Part shown: positions 1 to 6,352 of the stretch, one piece after another
Layout: every line of letters starts with the position of its first letter
How positions within the stretch are numbered: the stretch's first letter is position 1
Source: Planctomycetaceae bacterium
GTDB taxonomy: Bacteria > Planctomycetota > Planctomycetia > Planctomycetales > Planctomycetaceae
Direction: 5' to 3'
Length of the DNA stretch: 17,067 bases
Assembly (NCBI GenBank): GCA_020426425.1
Contig: JAGQQB010000022.1
Span: 1-17,067, forward strand
Translations under genes and position numbers: made by a program
Notes under the pieces: generated by a model
The model's input: the letters and a program-made list of their open reading frames with translations, nothing else
Database searches by the model: none
What the model was told of the DNA's origin: nothing

Positions 1-157
1 CGTGACAGCGGAACTCCATGATCAGTCAATGCCTTGCGTCAAACTCGATGTGTAACTGAGAACTTGGAACTACTGAATTTCGTGCGTCGAGGAGCGCGTC
101 TGACAGCTGGTGCTCGTACCCGACGCTGCCAGCGCCGTTGGCTTCTGTTTGATGCCG

Positions 158-1936
158 TCAGCCACGAGGCAGCAACAATCGAAAGCACGTGCCACTTGGC
201 GACGTCGAGACCAGTTGCAGATCCCCTTGCTGCTGACGTGCCAGACCCCGGCTGAGGGCGAGTCCCAGTCCAACTCCCGGTGCCGTCGCGGCTGCTTCGT
301 GATCAGACTTCGAGAAGGGTTGAAACAGTCGTGGCTGCACTGCAGCATCGATCCCGGGACCATCGTCACGGACATCGATGGCGACCGACCGCTGCTGCAT
401 GGCAACGGACAGTGTCAACATAGCCTGTCCCTCGCGGCGGGCATACTTGCCAGCGTTGTCGATCAGGTTTTGCAGGATCTGCTCCACGATTGAGGCATCT
501 ACGTGGACCAGTGCGTCAGGCAGGTCTGTCGGCCAGTCCAATTCCAGTCGCGCCTGACGCGATCGTTGCATCAGTCCTGGCCGCAAGCGTTCGAATAACT
601 CACCGACCGACAAGGTTGTCCCGTTCGCGGTCGGTCGATTCTCCAGTCGCGCGTAGGCCAGCACATTCTCAACTAAGTGCGACAGCCGCACTGCCTCATC
701 GCGGAGTGTCTCCAGATATTCGCGCTGCTGCTCCGGCTGCTGCACCACGCCTTCGGCGAGCATGTCGGTGTACAATTGAAAGGTGGTGAGGGGTGTGCGC
801 AGCTCGTGGGTGACCGCTGAGACAAACGCAGCGCGACGTTCGCTGAGCGACATCACCGCGAACAGCAGATACCCCACTGTCCCGACCGCCAGCAATAATC
901 CCAGCCACGCAAGTCCCAACATCCCCAATTGGGGATTCGCATACCAGTTCCGCAGCGACAGTGCTGGAGGGAGCAATTCGACAGGTAATGACGCGAGCGT
1001 CCGGCCCGGATCACCAGGCGTCAGACCGGGCAATGGGCGCAATGTACCGCCAGGGAGAACCTGTTCAACCTCGCGCTGCAAATCGCGCTGCAGCACTGGC
1101 CAGTTCAGCCACGTTCCCTGAATTACCGTCTCTCCCGCCCGACTGACGCGCCGCAGCAAAACGAGATGCTGTTCCAGCCATAGGGGGCGACTGGTCCCAA
1201 TCCGTACTTCGTCCGTGGCGGCTGGGAAGATCACACTCTGCGGCGGCTCCGATTGCCGCTGTTGCAGGTCGTTCAGCCCATTACCGTATTGTTGTGCCAG
1301 TGATTGTTGAGCGGTGTTCTTCAGCAGCGCGCTGCGTCCAACATAGTCGCCTGTTTTCAATCCTTTCTCGCCATCAATCAATGAATCAGTCCGGCCGTCG
1401 CCGTCGCGATCGTTGTCGAGATACGCATTCGCGTTGATGACAAACTCATTCAGGCCAGGGGTTGTCGCGGTGACCACGTATTCGTCCGGGAGTTGCTGGA
1501 GCACGTCATCAAAATCCAACTCCTGCCGCAGGACCGCAAGATCGGCTGGTGCCTGATCGGACGGCGCTAGCGGTGGCGTCTGTTGCAGTGCCGCGACCGG
1601 AGAATTCGGTGACGAGAGTCCTTCAGAACGATCCAGCTGAAAGTTGAGCAACACGTACGGCGACGATGTTGGCAATCCGCCGCCAGTCGCCAGGAGCGAA
1701 TCGCCGATCTGATACGCAGCCGGAGACCGGGTGGCTTCCGTTGCGATGACCGGAATGATCAAGCTGTCCATCCGCCACAGTGCAAGGCGAATCCGTTCTT
1801 CCTGATCCGCCTGTAACTCTGCGAGCCGTTGTTCCTGCTCCAGCACCAGCAGTCGCGCAGTGAACCAACCACAACCGATGAGAATACCGCAGGAAAGCAA
1901 TCCATAGATGAGCCACACCTGTCGAGGACGCTTCAT
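158..1936 (-). CDS. Membrane-bound sensor histidine kinase
   Basis: This 592-residue two-component sensor kinase should autophosphorylate on a histidine and pass the phosphate to the regulator encoded just before it. A first membrane segment lies at about residues 7-32, followed by a ~300-residue extracytoplasmic region and a second segment at about 337-361. No HAMP domain is evident, because the dimerisation helix follows the second segment directly. The H-box HELRTPL places the phosphoacceptor at His377. The N-box is around NLIDNAGKYA (490-499), G1 is DDGPGID (524-530) and G2 is GVGLGLALS (554-562). The sensor region contains an Asp-rich stretch (174-190) resembling a calcium-binding loop. 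The start at 1936 is chosen because its ATG overlaps the regulator's TGA (ATGA) and opens with a typical membrane anchor; an in-frame start at 2104 lies deep inside the regulator gene. The stimulus cannot be inferred. Confidence 0.95.
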   Translation of the reverse strand: MKRPRQVWLIYGLLSCGILIGCGWFTARLLVLEQEQRLAELQADQEERIRLALWRMDSLIIPVIATEATRSPAAYQIGDSLLATGGGLPTSSPYVLLNFQLDRSEGLSSPNSPVAALQQTPPLAPSDQAPADLAVLRQELDFDDVLQQLPDEYVVTATTPGLNEFVINANAYLDNDRDGDGRTDSLIDGEKGLKTGDYVGRSALLKNTAQQSLAQQYGNGLNDLQQRQSEPPQSVIFPAATDEVRIGTSRPLWLEQHLVLLRRVSRAGETVIQGTWLNWPVLQRDLQREVEQVLPGGTLRPLPGLTPGDPGRTLASLPVELLPPALSLRNWYANPQLGMLGLAWLGLLLAVGTVGYLLFAVMSLSERRAAFVSAVTHELRTPLTTFQLYTDMLAEGVVQQPEQQREYLETLRDEAVRLSHLVENVLAYARLENRPTANGTTLSVGELFERLRPGLMQRSRQARLELDWPTDLPDALVHVDASIVEQILQNLIDNAGKYARREGQAMLTLSVAMQQRSVAIDVRDDGPGIDAAVQPRLFQPFSKSDHEAAATAPGVGLGLALSRGLARQQQGDLQLVSTSPSGTCFRLLLPRG

Positions 1937-2670
1937 GGCTGCTCCTCCACCGGCTGACACATCGACGATTGCCACAGATAGCCGCGCCCGCGCACGGTGA
2001 GGATGAGTTGGGGGTCGGAGCCACGATCTCCGAGTTTTTCGCGAATGCGGGCGATGTGCATGTCGACCGTCCGCGTGGTGACTCCACGCGTATCGAGCCC
2101 CCACACGCTGCGCAGCAGTTCATCCCGGGTGACGGGGCGATCGGGATGGGCCATGAAGTATTCGAGCAACTGGACTTCGCGCGGCGAGAGTTCCGATCGA
2201 TTGCCGAACGGCCCGACGTACTCGGCCCGATCAAGATGCAATGTGCCATCGCCGAGTACGCGAAATGGTTGCGTCGTTTCCGGTTCTGGTGGGACACGTC
2301 GCAACACCGCCTGGACGCGGGCCATCAGTTCACGCATGCTGAATGGTTTGATCACATAGTCGTCTGCGCCCCCTTGTAATCCGGCGACCCGATCGGCTTC
2401 CGTACCGCGCGCGGTCAGCATGATCACCGGCTTGGTCGGTCGCGTCTCCCGAACCGCGTCGAGGATGTCGAGGCCACTGCCATCTGGCAACAGCACATCG
2501 AGCAGCAGCAGATCGTAGGCTTCGGTCGTGGCGAGTTCCTGTCCGGCTCGAAAGGTCCCCGCCTGCAACACGCGGAAGCCCGCGAACTGCAATGCATCCA
2601 CAATGCCGCGACGAATCGCGGCATCGTCTTCAATGGTGAGGATCGTTTGGGGCATGGACGGTGCAGGCAT
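1933..2670 (-). CDS. OmpR-family response regulator
   Basis: This 245-residue regulator is the partner of the kinase that follows it with a 4-base overlap. The receiver domain (about 7-122) has the acidic pocket EDD at 14-16, the phosphoacceptor Asp58 in LLLLDVLLPDGSG, the switch Thr86 in MLTARGT and Lys108 in VIKPFS. A winged-helix DNA-binding domain fills about 133-235, ending in the family signature TVRGRGYLW (225-233). It presumably acts as a phosphorylation-dependent transcription factor. Two starts are possible: the ATG at 2670, directly abutted by AGAGGG, or the ATG at 2655 (residue 6), about 15 bases from the same purine tract. The second gives a more typical N-terminus, MPQTILTIEDD. 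The upstream gap carries regularly spaced GGTTGA hexamers that could be binding sites. Confidence 0.96.
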   Translation of the reverse strand: MPAPSMPQTILTIEDDAAIRRGIVDALQFAGFRVLQAGTFRAGQELATTEAYDLLLLDVLLPDGSGLDILDAVRETRPTKPVIMLTARGTEADRVAGLQGGADDYVIKPFSMRELMARVQAVLRRVPPEPETTQPFRVLGDGTLHLDRAEYVGPFGNRSELSPREVQLLEYFMAHPDRPVTRDELLRSVWGLDTRGVTTRTVDMHIARIREKLGDRGSDPQLILTVRGRGYLWQSSMCQPVEEQP

Positions 2671-2720
2671 CCCTCTGTCGCGGATGTCGATTCAAACAGA
2701 ATATGGTACGTGATCCAGCG

Positions 2721-2765
2721 GGTTGAGATGGTTGAGTGTGGCTGCGCCACGGTTGAGATGGTTGA
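2721..2765. repeat. Paired 15-bp direct repeat, four GGTTGA hexamers
   Basis: GGTTGAGATGGTTGA occurs exactly at 2721-2735 and 2751-2765. Each copy contains two GGTTGA hexamers 9 bases apart, so hexamers start at 2721, 2730, 2751 and 2760. Between the copies is a small hairpin, GTGGC-TGC-GCCAC (2738-2750). The block lies 51-95 bases upstream of the response regulator start. OmpR-family proteins typically bind direct-repeat half-sites, so an autoregulatory operator is plausible, but this is inference. A simple repeat array without function is the alternative. Confidence 0.5.
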
Positions 2766-2820
2766 AGGGACAGGTTCGAGGCAGGCGAACGGGCCAGAGC
2801 GTGCGGACATTCTGCCAACT

Positions 2821-2879
2821 GGATGCTTCCGACGAAACGGAGTTGCAGGTGGATGCTTCCCGGAAGCGGAGTTGCAGGC
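2821..2879. repeat. Imperfect 30-bp tandem repeat, two copies
   Basis: Two adjacent units, 2821-2850 and 2851-2879, both begin GGATGCTTCC and end in CGGAGTTGCAGG, with divergence in the middle. The second unit is one base shorter. The second copy runs directly into the left arm of the following palindromic element. No coding or regulatory role is evident. Confidence 0.7.
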
Positions 2880-2957
2880 GAGCCGGAGTGCGTCAGGCCG
2901 CGGATGGATGGGCACTCAGCCGACTTCATCCGCAGTCTGACGGCCCTCGGCTCGCCT
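2876..2957. repeat. REP-like palindromic element
   Basis: Arms at 2876-2906 and 2927-2957 are imperfect inverted repeats of 31 bases. They share AGGCGAGCCG at the outer end and GCGGATG at the inner end, with a GTCAG core and a 20-base spacer. No transposase is nearby and no target-site duplication was established. The size and structure fit a REP/MITE-type dispersed element. It lies just past the stop of the thioredoxin-like gene, so its transcript could fold and contribute to 3'-end formation. Confidence 0.6.
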
Positions 2958-2959
2958 GA

Positions 2960-2977
2960 ATCGGCTCAGTAGCCGAT
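2960..2977 (-). terminator. Candidate terminator hairpin after thioredoxin-like gene
   Basis: ATCGGCT (2960-2966) and AGCCGAT (2971-2977) form a perfect 7-bp stem with a 4-base loop. It begins 22 bases beyond the minus-strand stop at 3000. No T-run follows, so intrinsic termination is not assured. The adjacent palindrome may reinforce it. Confidence 0.4.
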
Positions 2978-2999
2978 CCGCTTGAATGTCCTCACCCCA

Positions 3000-4367
3000 C
3001 TAATGGGTCTGCGTGACTGTGACCGCATCTGGTTGAGCAGTCGGTTCCTCAGAGCCATCGGGTCCAGTCACCACAATACCGGCCCCATCGAGCGCGGTAT
3101 AGACATCCGCGTCATACAGGCCGAGCCACGCGTCGGACCGAGGCGTCAGGAAGACGCTGGCATACATCTGCTCGTTCAGGTCGAACACCTTGTCCGGCAC
3201 CGAACCTTCAACGAACCATTGATGCAACTGGCGATGCAGTTCCTGCTGATTGCGGACGGTATCGAGCGCCACGTTGCGTTTGAAACGGGCGAGCAATTGT
3301 TGTTCAACTTGCTCCGATCGTTCCACGTTCACCAGCGCTGGGGCATGTTGATCGTGAATCAGCGTCTCGGTGATCGGGGCCAAGTCGATGGTCAGCTTGT
3401 CAGCGATTGGCGTCCAGACATCGTACGGTTCTGTCCGTTTGGGATCGTTCACCATCATCAGGTGCCGCATCGCTTTGACTTCGATCGCCGACTTGGGGAC
3501 GGCGAGTCGCATGGCGGCCTCGGCTGGCTTGTCCCCTTCGTGCCGCACGCTGGTCAGTGGTCGGACCATGTTGAAACCGGCCAGTTCGCCATAACTGCAG
3601 TCCATCACCTTTTTGCACTCCGCATCAAGCTGTGCCAGTCGATCACGATGATAGGTGGTCAGCAACTCTGCCCGCTGTTCAGGCTGTTTCCGGAGTTCAT
3701 CAGCAAGTTGTTCCATCTGCATGAGCCACGCCAGAAACGCTTGTGGACTGTGAACACCTGGCAGGCCATCGATCGGTCGACCTTGTGCATCGAGCACGTA
3801 GTGAATGCTGTTGCCGGTGATCGTGCGGGTCATTTGCCGCCCATCGCCAAAATCGACCGTGAAGACCGGTACTGGACGGACACTTTCCCAATGCACGATG
3901 AACTTCTCCCGCAGCAGCTTTGAAATCTCCGGGTGCGGATAGAGCATGACGCGAAAGAACCGACTGTTCGCACAGGTGAGTTCTTCGTCAAGATTCCCCA
4001 GCAACCGCAGCGAGAGGATCGGCTTGCCCGTGAGCTGGCTCTGCTCCTGCGCCTGGGCCAGATCGGTGTACCAGAACAGTCGGGAAAGATGCCCGTAGCG
4101 CTGACCAGAGACCCCATCGATGAGTGCCTCCTGCTCTGCGATCGTCGAGGCCAGCCCTTGTCCTTCGGCCTCCGGATGAGCCTGGCATAACAGGGACAGT
4201 TGGTCGTATTCCGCCAAAAGTCGGTCCAGTCCCGACGGTCCGTTCGCCCGTAACATCTCGATCATTTCCGGACCACCATATCCGCCACAACCCCGGGCAT
4301 GATTCCACCACAATCCGCCCGTCAGCAGGCTCCCTACCACCGTCAATGTGACCAATGTCAGTTTCAT
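3000..4367 (-). CDS. Exported thioredoxin-fold-like protein, no CxxC
   Basis: This 455-residue protein has an N-terminal hydrophobic segment (about 3-20), so it is probably exported or membrane anchored. The region around 93-215 resembles thioredoxin-like proteins of the Thioredoxin_7/DUF255 kind: FWYTDLAQAQEQSQLTGKPI, then LRLLGNLDEEL, an 'NSRFFR' segment, an LREKFIVHW strand, and a later VLDAQGRPIDGLPG strand-turn. Where active thioredoxins have CxxC, this one has a single Cys132 (TCANS), so disulfide exchange is doubtful. The remaining ~240 residues are not recognised; the C-terminus is Thr/Asp-rich. The start at 4367 has an AAGGAA ribosome site about 7 bases upstream and immediately precedes the hydrophobic segment; an upstream in-frame ATG at 4496 would only add a low-complexity leader. 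The gene is monocistronic and divergent from the synthetase gene. Fold assignment is moderate; function is unknown. Confidence 0.85.
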   Translation of the reverse strand: MKLTLVTLTVVGSLLTGGLWWNHARGCGGYGGPEMIEMLRANGPSGLDRLLAEYDQLSLLCQAHPEAEGQGLASTIAEQEALIDGVSGQRYGHLSRLFWYTDLAQAQEQSQLTGKPILSLRLLGNLDEELTCANSRFFRVMLYPHPEISKLLREKFIVHWESVRPVPVFTVDFGDGRQMTRTITGNSIHYVLDAQGRPIDGLPGVHSPQAFLAWLMQMEQLADELRKQPEQRAELLTTYHRDRLAQLDAECKKVMDCSYGELAGFNMVRPLTSVRHEGDKPAEAAMRLAVPKSAIEVKAMRHLMMVNDPKRTEPYDVWTPIADKLTIDLAPITETLIHDQHAPALVNVERSEQVEQQLLARFKRNVALDTVRNQQELHRQLHQWFVEGSVPDKVFDLNEQMYASVFLTPRSDAWLGLYDADVYTALDGAGIVVTGPDGSEEPTAQPDAVTVTQTH

Positions 4368-4468
4368 GTTCTGTTCCTTCGGGTTTGGAATCGAGACGCG
4401 AGACATACAGATGTTAGGGCGGTCATCGGCAATCCTGCGCAACGAGTGTGTAACGGCGTTGGTAGTTG

Positions 4469-4551
4469 GTAGTGGGGCGTGGGTAGTTGGTAGCAAACGA
4501 CGCGAGTCGTGAGTGTGGCACCGCAGCGACTTCCTACCTACTCCCCACTAC
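4469..4551. repeat. Inverted repeat in divergent promoter region
   Basis: GTAGTGGGGCGTGGGTAG (4469-4486) is matched at 16 of 18 positions by the reverse complement of 4534-4551, with 47 bases between arms. The left arm sits in a run of GGTAGTTGGTAG-type repeats (4461-4493). It lies between the divergent starts at 4367 and 4625, so it could bind a shared regulator or be a decayed palindromic element. Confidence 0.5.
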
Positions 4552-4624
4552 TCCAAGCCATTGATTTGTCACTCTGCAATCGGGAGACTCTCAGCGAAGC
4601 CATCCCGCGACGAAGGACGCGCCC

Positions 4625-5947
4625 ATGCATGCAGTACCTGTAGAACGAGTGGTCAATCTGTTGGATCCGGCAACGAACGTGTTGTTGAACATGTCGCACG
4701 ACGAGGCGCTGGCGTGCCTCGCGTCGGGGCGCGCGGAAGAAGTTCGCAAGATTGATGGGCAGTTCGCCTTACTCCACAAGCAAGGAATCACCATTCGCAT
4801 GGCCCGCACGCTTGGGCGACCAATGCGGTATTTCCTCGCCAAGCAAGCCGCCGGGCCAACGCTGATTGTTGCCGAACGGATGGATCAGATTCGCGATCGT
4901 CTCAACGAACTTGGCCTCGGCGATCAGTTTCATCCTTCGTACACGCGCATGGTCCCTGCACATCATGTGCTGGAACTGACGCTGGTCGGCTGTCCGGATC
5001 CTCGTCCCTCGACGACGCGATTTTTCACACCACAGCGGAACCAGTGGGGAACCGACCTGACCGACATCGGACGCCGTTACATCGGCACGCTGGCTCAAGA
5101 ACTCGATCATTGGCTGGATCAAATCGATCCCCGCGAACCACTCGGCGTGCTGTTCTCCGGCGGCATCGACAGTGGGGCATTGTTTGTCACGCTCTACCAT
5201 CGGCTGATGCAGCGCGGCACTGCGCCGCAACGACTCAAGGCGTTTACGCTCAGCGTCGACGAACAAGGAACCGACATCGCCCAGGCGCGTGACTTCCTCG
5301 ATCAACTCGACCTCGGTCTGTTCCTCGAAGTGATCGATGTTCCGGAAGCAGCAATCGACATCCGGGAGGCGGTCCGGTTGACCGAAGATTACAAGCCGCT
5401 CGACGTGCAAGCCGCGGCAGCTGGCATCGCGCTGTGCCGCGGTATTCGGGAACGCTATCCCGACTGGCGGTACCTGGTCGACGGCGATGGAGGGGATGAG
5501 AACCTCAAGGACTATCCCATCGAAGCGAATCCCGAACTGACCATTCGCAGCGTGCTCAACAATCTCATGCTGTATCAGGAAGGCTGGGGCGTGAATGCGG
5601 TCAAGCATTCGCAGACTTACTCCGGAGGACAGAGTCGCGGTCATGTCCGCACGTTCGCGCCAGCCCGTCACTTCGGGTTCCAAGGCTTCAGTCCATATTC
5701 CTTGCCCAATGTCATTGAAGTCGCGGAAGGGATTCCCTTTATCGAGCTGACGGATTGGGATCATCAGCGGCTGTATACCCTCAAAGGAGAAATCGTTCGA
5801 CGAGGGATCGAGGAATTAACCGGCATCACGATGCCAGTCTTTGAGAAGCGACGCTTCCAGGAAGGGATTGGCAATCCGGCAGCATCGTTGTTCCCGCAGG
5901 AGGAAAGGGTCTACCGTCGGCTGTTCGAGGAACTGGTCGTCGGCTGA
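4625..5947 (+). CDS. Asparagine-synthase-like ATP pyrophosphatase lacking Cys2
   Basis: This 440-residue protein belongs to the asparagine synthase superfamily, which adenylates a carboxylate and joins it to a nitrogen. The PP-loop SGGIDS (178-183) and a second acidic motif, DGDGGDE (286-292), mark the synthetase domain. The N-terminal ~130 residues retain the later part of a glutaminase-like fold (IDGQFALL 43-50; a VPAHHVLELTL stretch at 110-120). The first strand with the catalytic Cys2 is absent, so glutamine hydrolysis is not expected. Ammonia or an internal or external amine is the likely nucleophile, as in beta-lactam synthetases. The protein is shorter than the ~500-630 residues of AsnB. 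GAAGGA (4612-4617) is 7 bases before the ATG. No biosynthetic partner is adjacent, so the substrate is unknown. Confidence 0.88.
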   Translation: MHAVPVERVVNLLDPATNVLLNMSHDEALACLASGRAEEVRKIDGQFALLHKQGITIRMARTLGRPMRYFLAKQAAGPTLIVAERMDQIRDRLNELGLGDQFHPSYTRMVPAHHVLELTLVGCPDPRPSTTRFFTPQRNQWGTDLTDIGRRYIGTLAQELDHWLDQIDPREPLGVLFSGGIDSGALFVTLYHRLMQRGTAPQRLKAFTLSVDEQGTDIAQARDFLDQLDLGLFLEVIDVPEAAIDIREAVRLTEDYKPLDVQAAAAGIALCRGIRERYPDWRYLVDGDGGDENLKDYPIEANPELTIRSVLNNLMLYQEGWGVNAVKHSQTYSGGQSRGHVRTFAPARHFGFQGFSPYSLPNVIEVAEGIPFIELTDWDHQRLYTLKGEIVRRGIEELTGITMPVFEKRRFQEGIGNPAASLFPQEERVYRRLFEELVVG

Positions 5948-5963
5948 AGTTCGGCAGCATCTG

Positions 5964-5989
5964 CCCGACCCTTGCGCAAGGTCTTCGGG
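5964..5989 (+). terminator. Candidate terminator hairpin after synthetase gene
   Basis: An inner perfect palindrome, CCTTGCGCAAGG (5970-5981), is flanked by CCCGA (5964-5968) and TCGGG (5985-5989), giving a two-part stem 16 bases past the stop. No T-run follows, so its strength is uncertain. Confidence 0.35.
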
Positions 5990-6214
5990 ATTCTGTCGGA
6001 AAACGCATTGGCAACTTGGACCGCGCAGCGTCAGCTTGGTGCTCGCATGCGGTCTGCTCTGTGGTGCACGTTCATACTGAACGAACTCCAGCCCGTGAGT
6101 TCTTCGGTTCCAACTGCTTGGATTGCTGCCAGGTACTGACCTGTGGCCAGTGTGTGTATTCGTCATAACCGGAACTTCCTTCCCCGTTCGAATGGGTCAA
6201 TCGGGACTGATGAC

Positions 6215-6244
6215 TTGGCCAGTCTGGCGAGTTGCCGATATACT
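6215..6244 (+). promoter_or_regulatory. Candidate sigma-70-like promoter
   Basis: TTGGCC (6215-6220) and TATACT (6239-6244) are separated by 18 bases and match the bacterial -35/-10 consensus at 4 and 5 of 6 positions. Transcription would begin near 6251, giving a leader of about 100 bases before the membrane fusion protein start. No start-site data support it. Confidence 0.35.
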
Positions 6245-6269
6245 CCCTGCAGTATCCATCCATGAACAT

Positions 6270-6297
6270 CCGCTGATTCTTCCCACCTAATCAGCGG
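6270..6297 (+). promoter_or_regulatory. Leader hairpin upstream of the HlyD-type gene
   Basis: CCGCTGATT (6270-6278) and AATCAGCGG (6289-6297) form a perfect 9-bp stem with a 10-base loop, 55 bases before the chosen ATG. If the promoter at 6215-6244 is real, the hairpin lies in the 5' leader and could affect mRNA stability or expression. It could also be a terminator for upstream transcription, though no T-run follows. Confidence 0.4.
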
Positions 6298-6352
6298 CCT
6301 TCAGTCTCGCCGGCGCAAGTCGGTCCCCACCACCACGACTGAGGCATTGCAG

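Larger units (their letters stand above)
2671..2999. other. Repeat-rich intergenic gap, no gene seen
   Basis: The gap separates the regulator start from the stop of the upstream minus-strand gene. Short open frames exist on both strands, but none has family resemblance or a convincing ribosome site. The stretch is dominated by the repeats listed separately: GGTTGA hexamers, a tandem 30-bp repeat, a REP-like palindrome and a hairpin. It must also hold the promoter of the two-component operon, which I could not place with confidence. Confidence 0.6.
5948..6352 (+). other. Intergenic gap with hairpins and a candidate promoter
   Basis: No convincing gene is present. A minus-strand frame of 65 codons at 6072-6269 has no recognisable features or ribosome site. 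The gap holds a hairpin just after the synthetase stop, a small perfect hairpin CGTTCA-TAC-TGAACG (6069-6083), a promoter-like pair (6215-6244) and a 9-bp-stem hairpin (6270-6297) ahead of the next gene. Confidence 0.6.

Noticed and set aside
1..157. A partial gene at the left edge
   Set aside because: Only a TTG-initiated frame at 34-255 that runs into the kinase gene on the opposite strand; no motifs or ribosome site.
1937..2104. N-terminal extension of the histidine kinase to 2104
   Set aside because: It would lie wholly inside the response regulator gene; the ATG at 1936 has the ATGA overlap and starts at the membrane anchor.
2701..2960. A CRISPR array or insertion sequence in the repeat-rich gap
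   Set aside because: Repeats are of different types and too few, there are no regular spacers, and no transposase or cas gene is present.
2982..3923. 313-codon plus-strand frame
   Set aside because: Antisense to the thioredoxin-like gene, which has a ribosome site and an export signal.
4769..5764. 331-codon open frame on the minus strand
   Set aside because: It lies inside the synthetase gene, has no family resemblance, and is a codon-bias shadow.
6072..6269. 65-codon minus-strand frame in the 5948-6352 gap
   Set aside because: No ribosome site, motifs or hydrophobic segment; probably chance.
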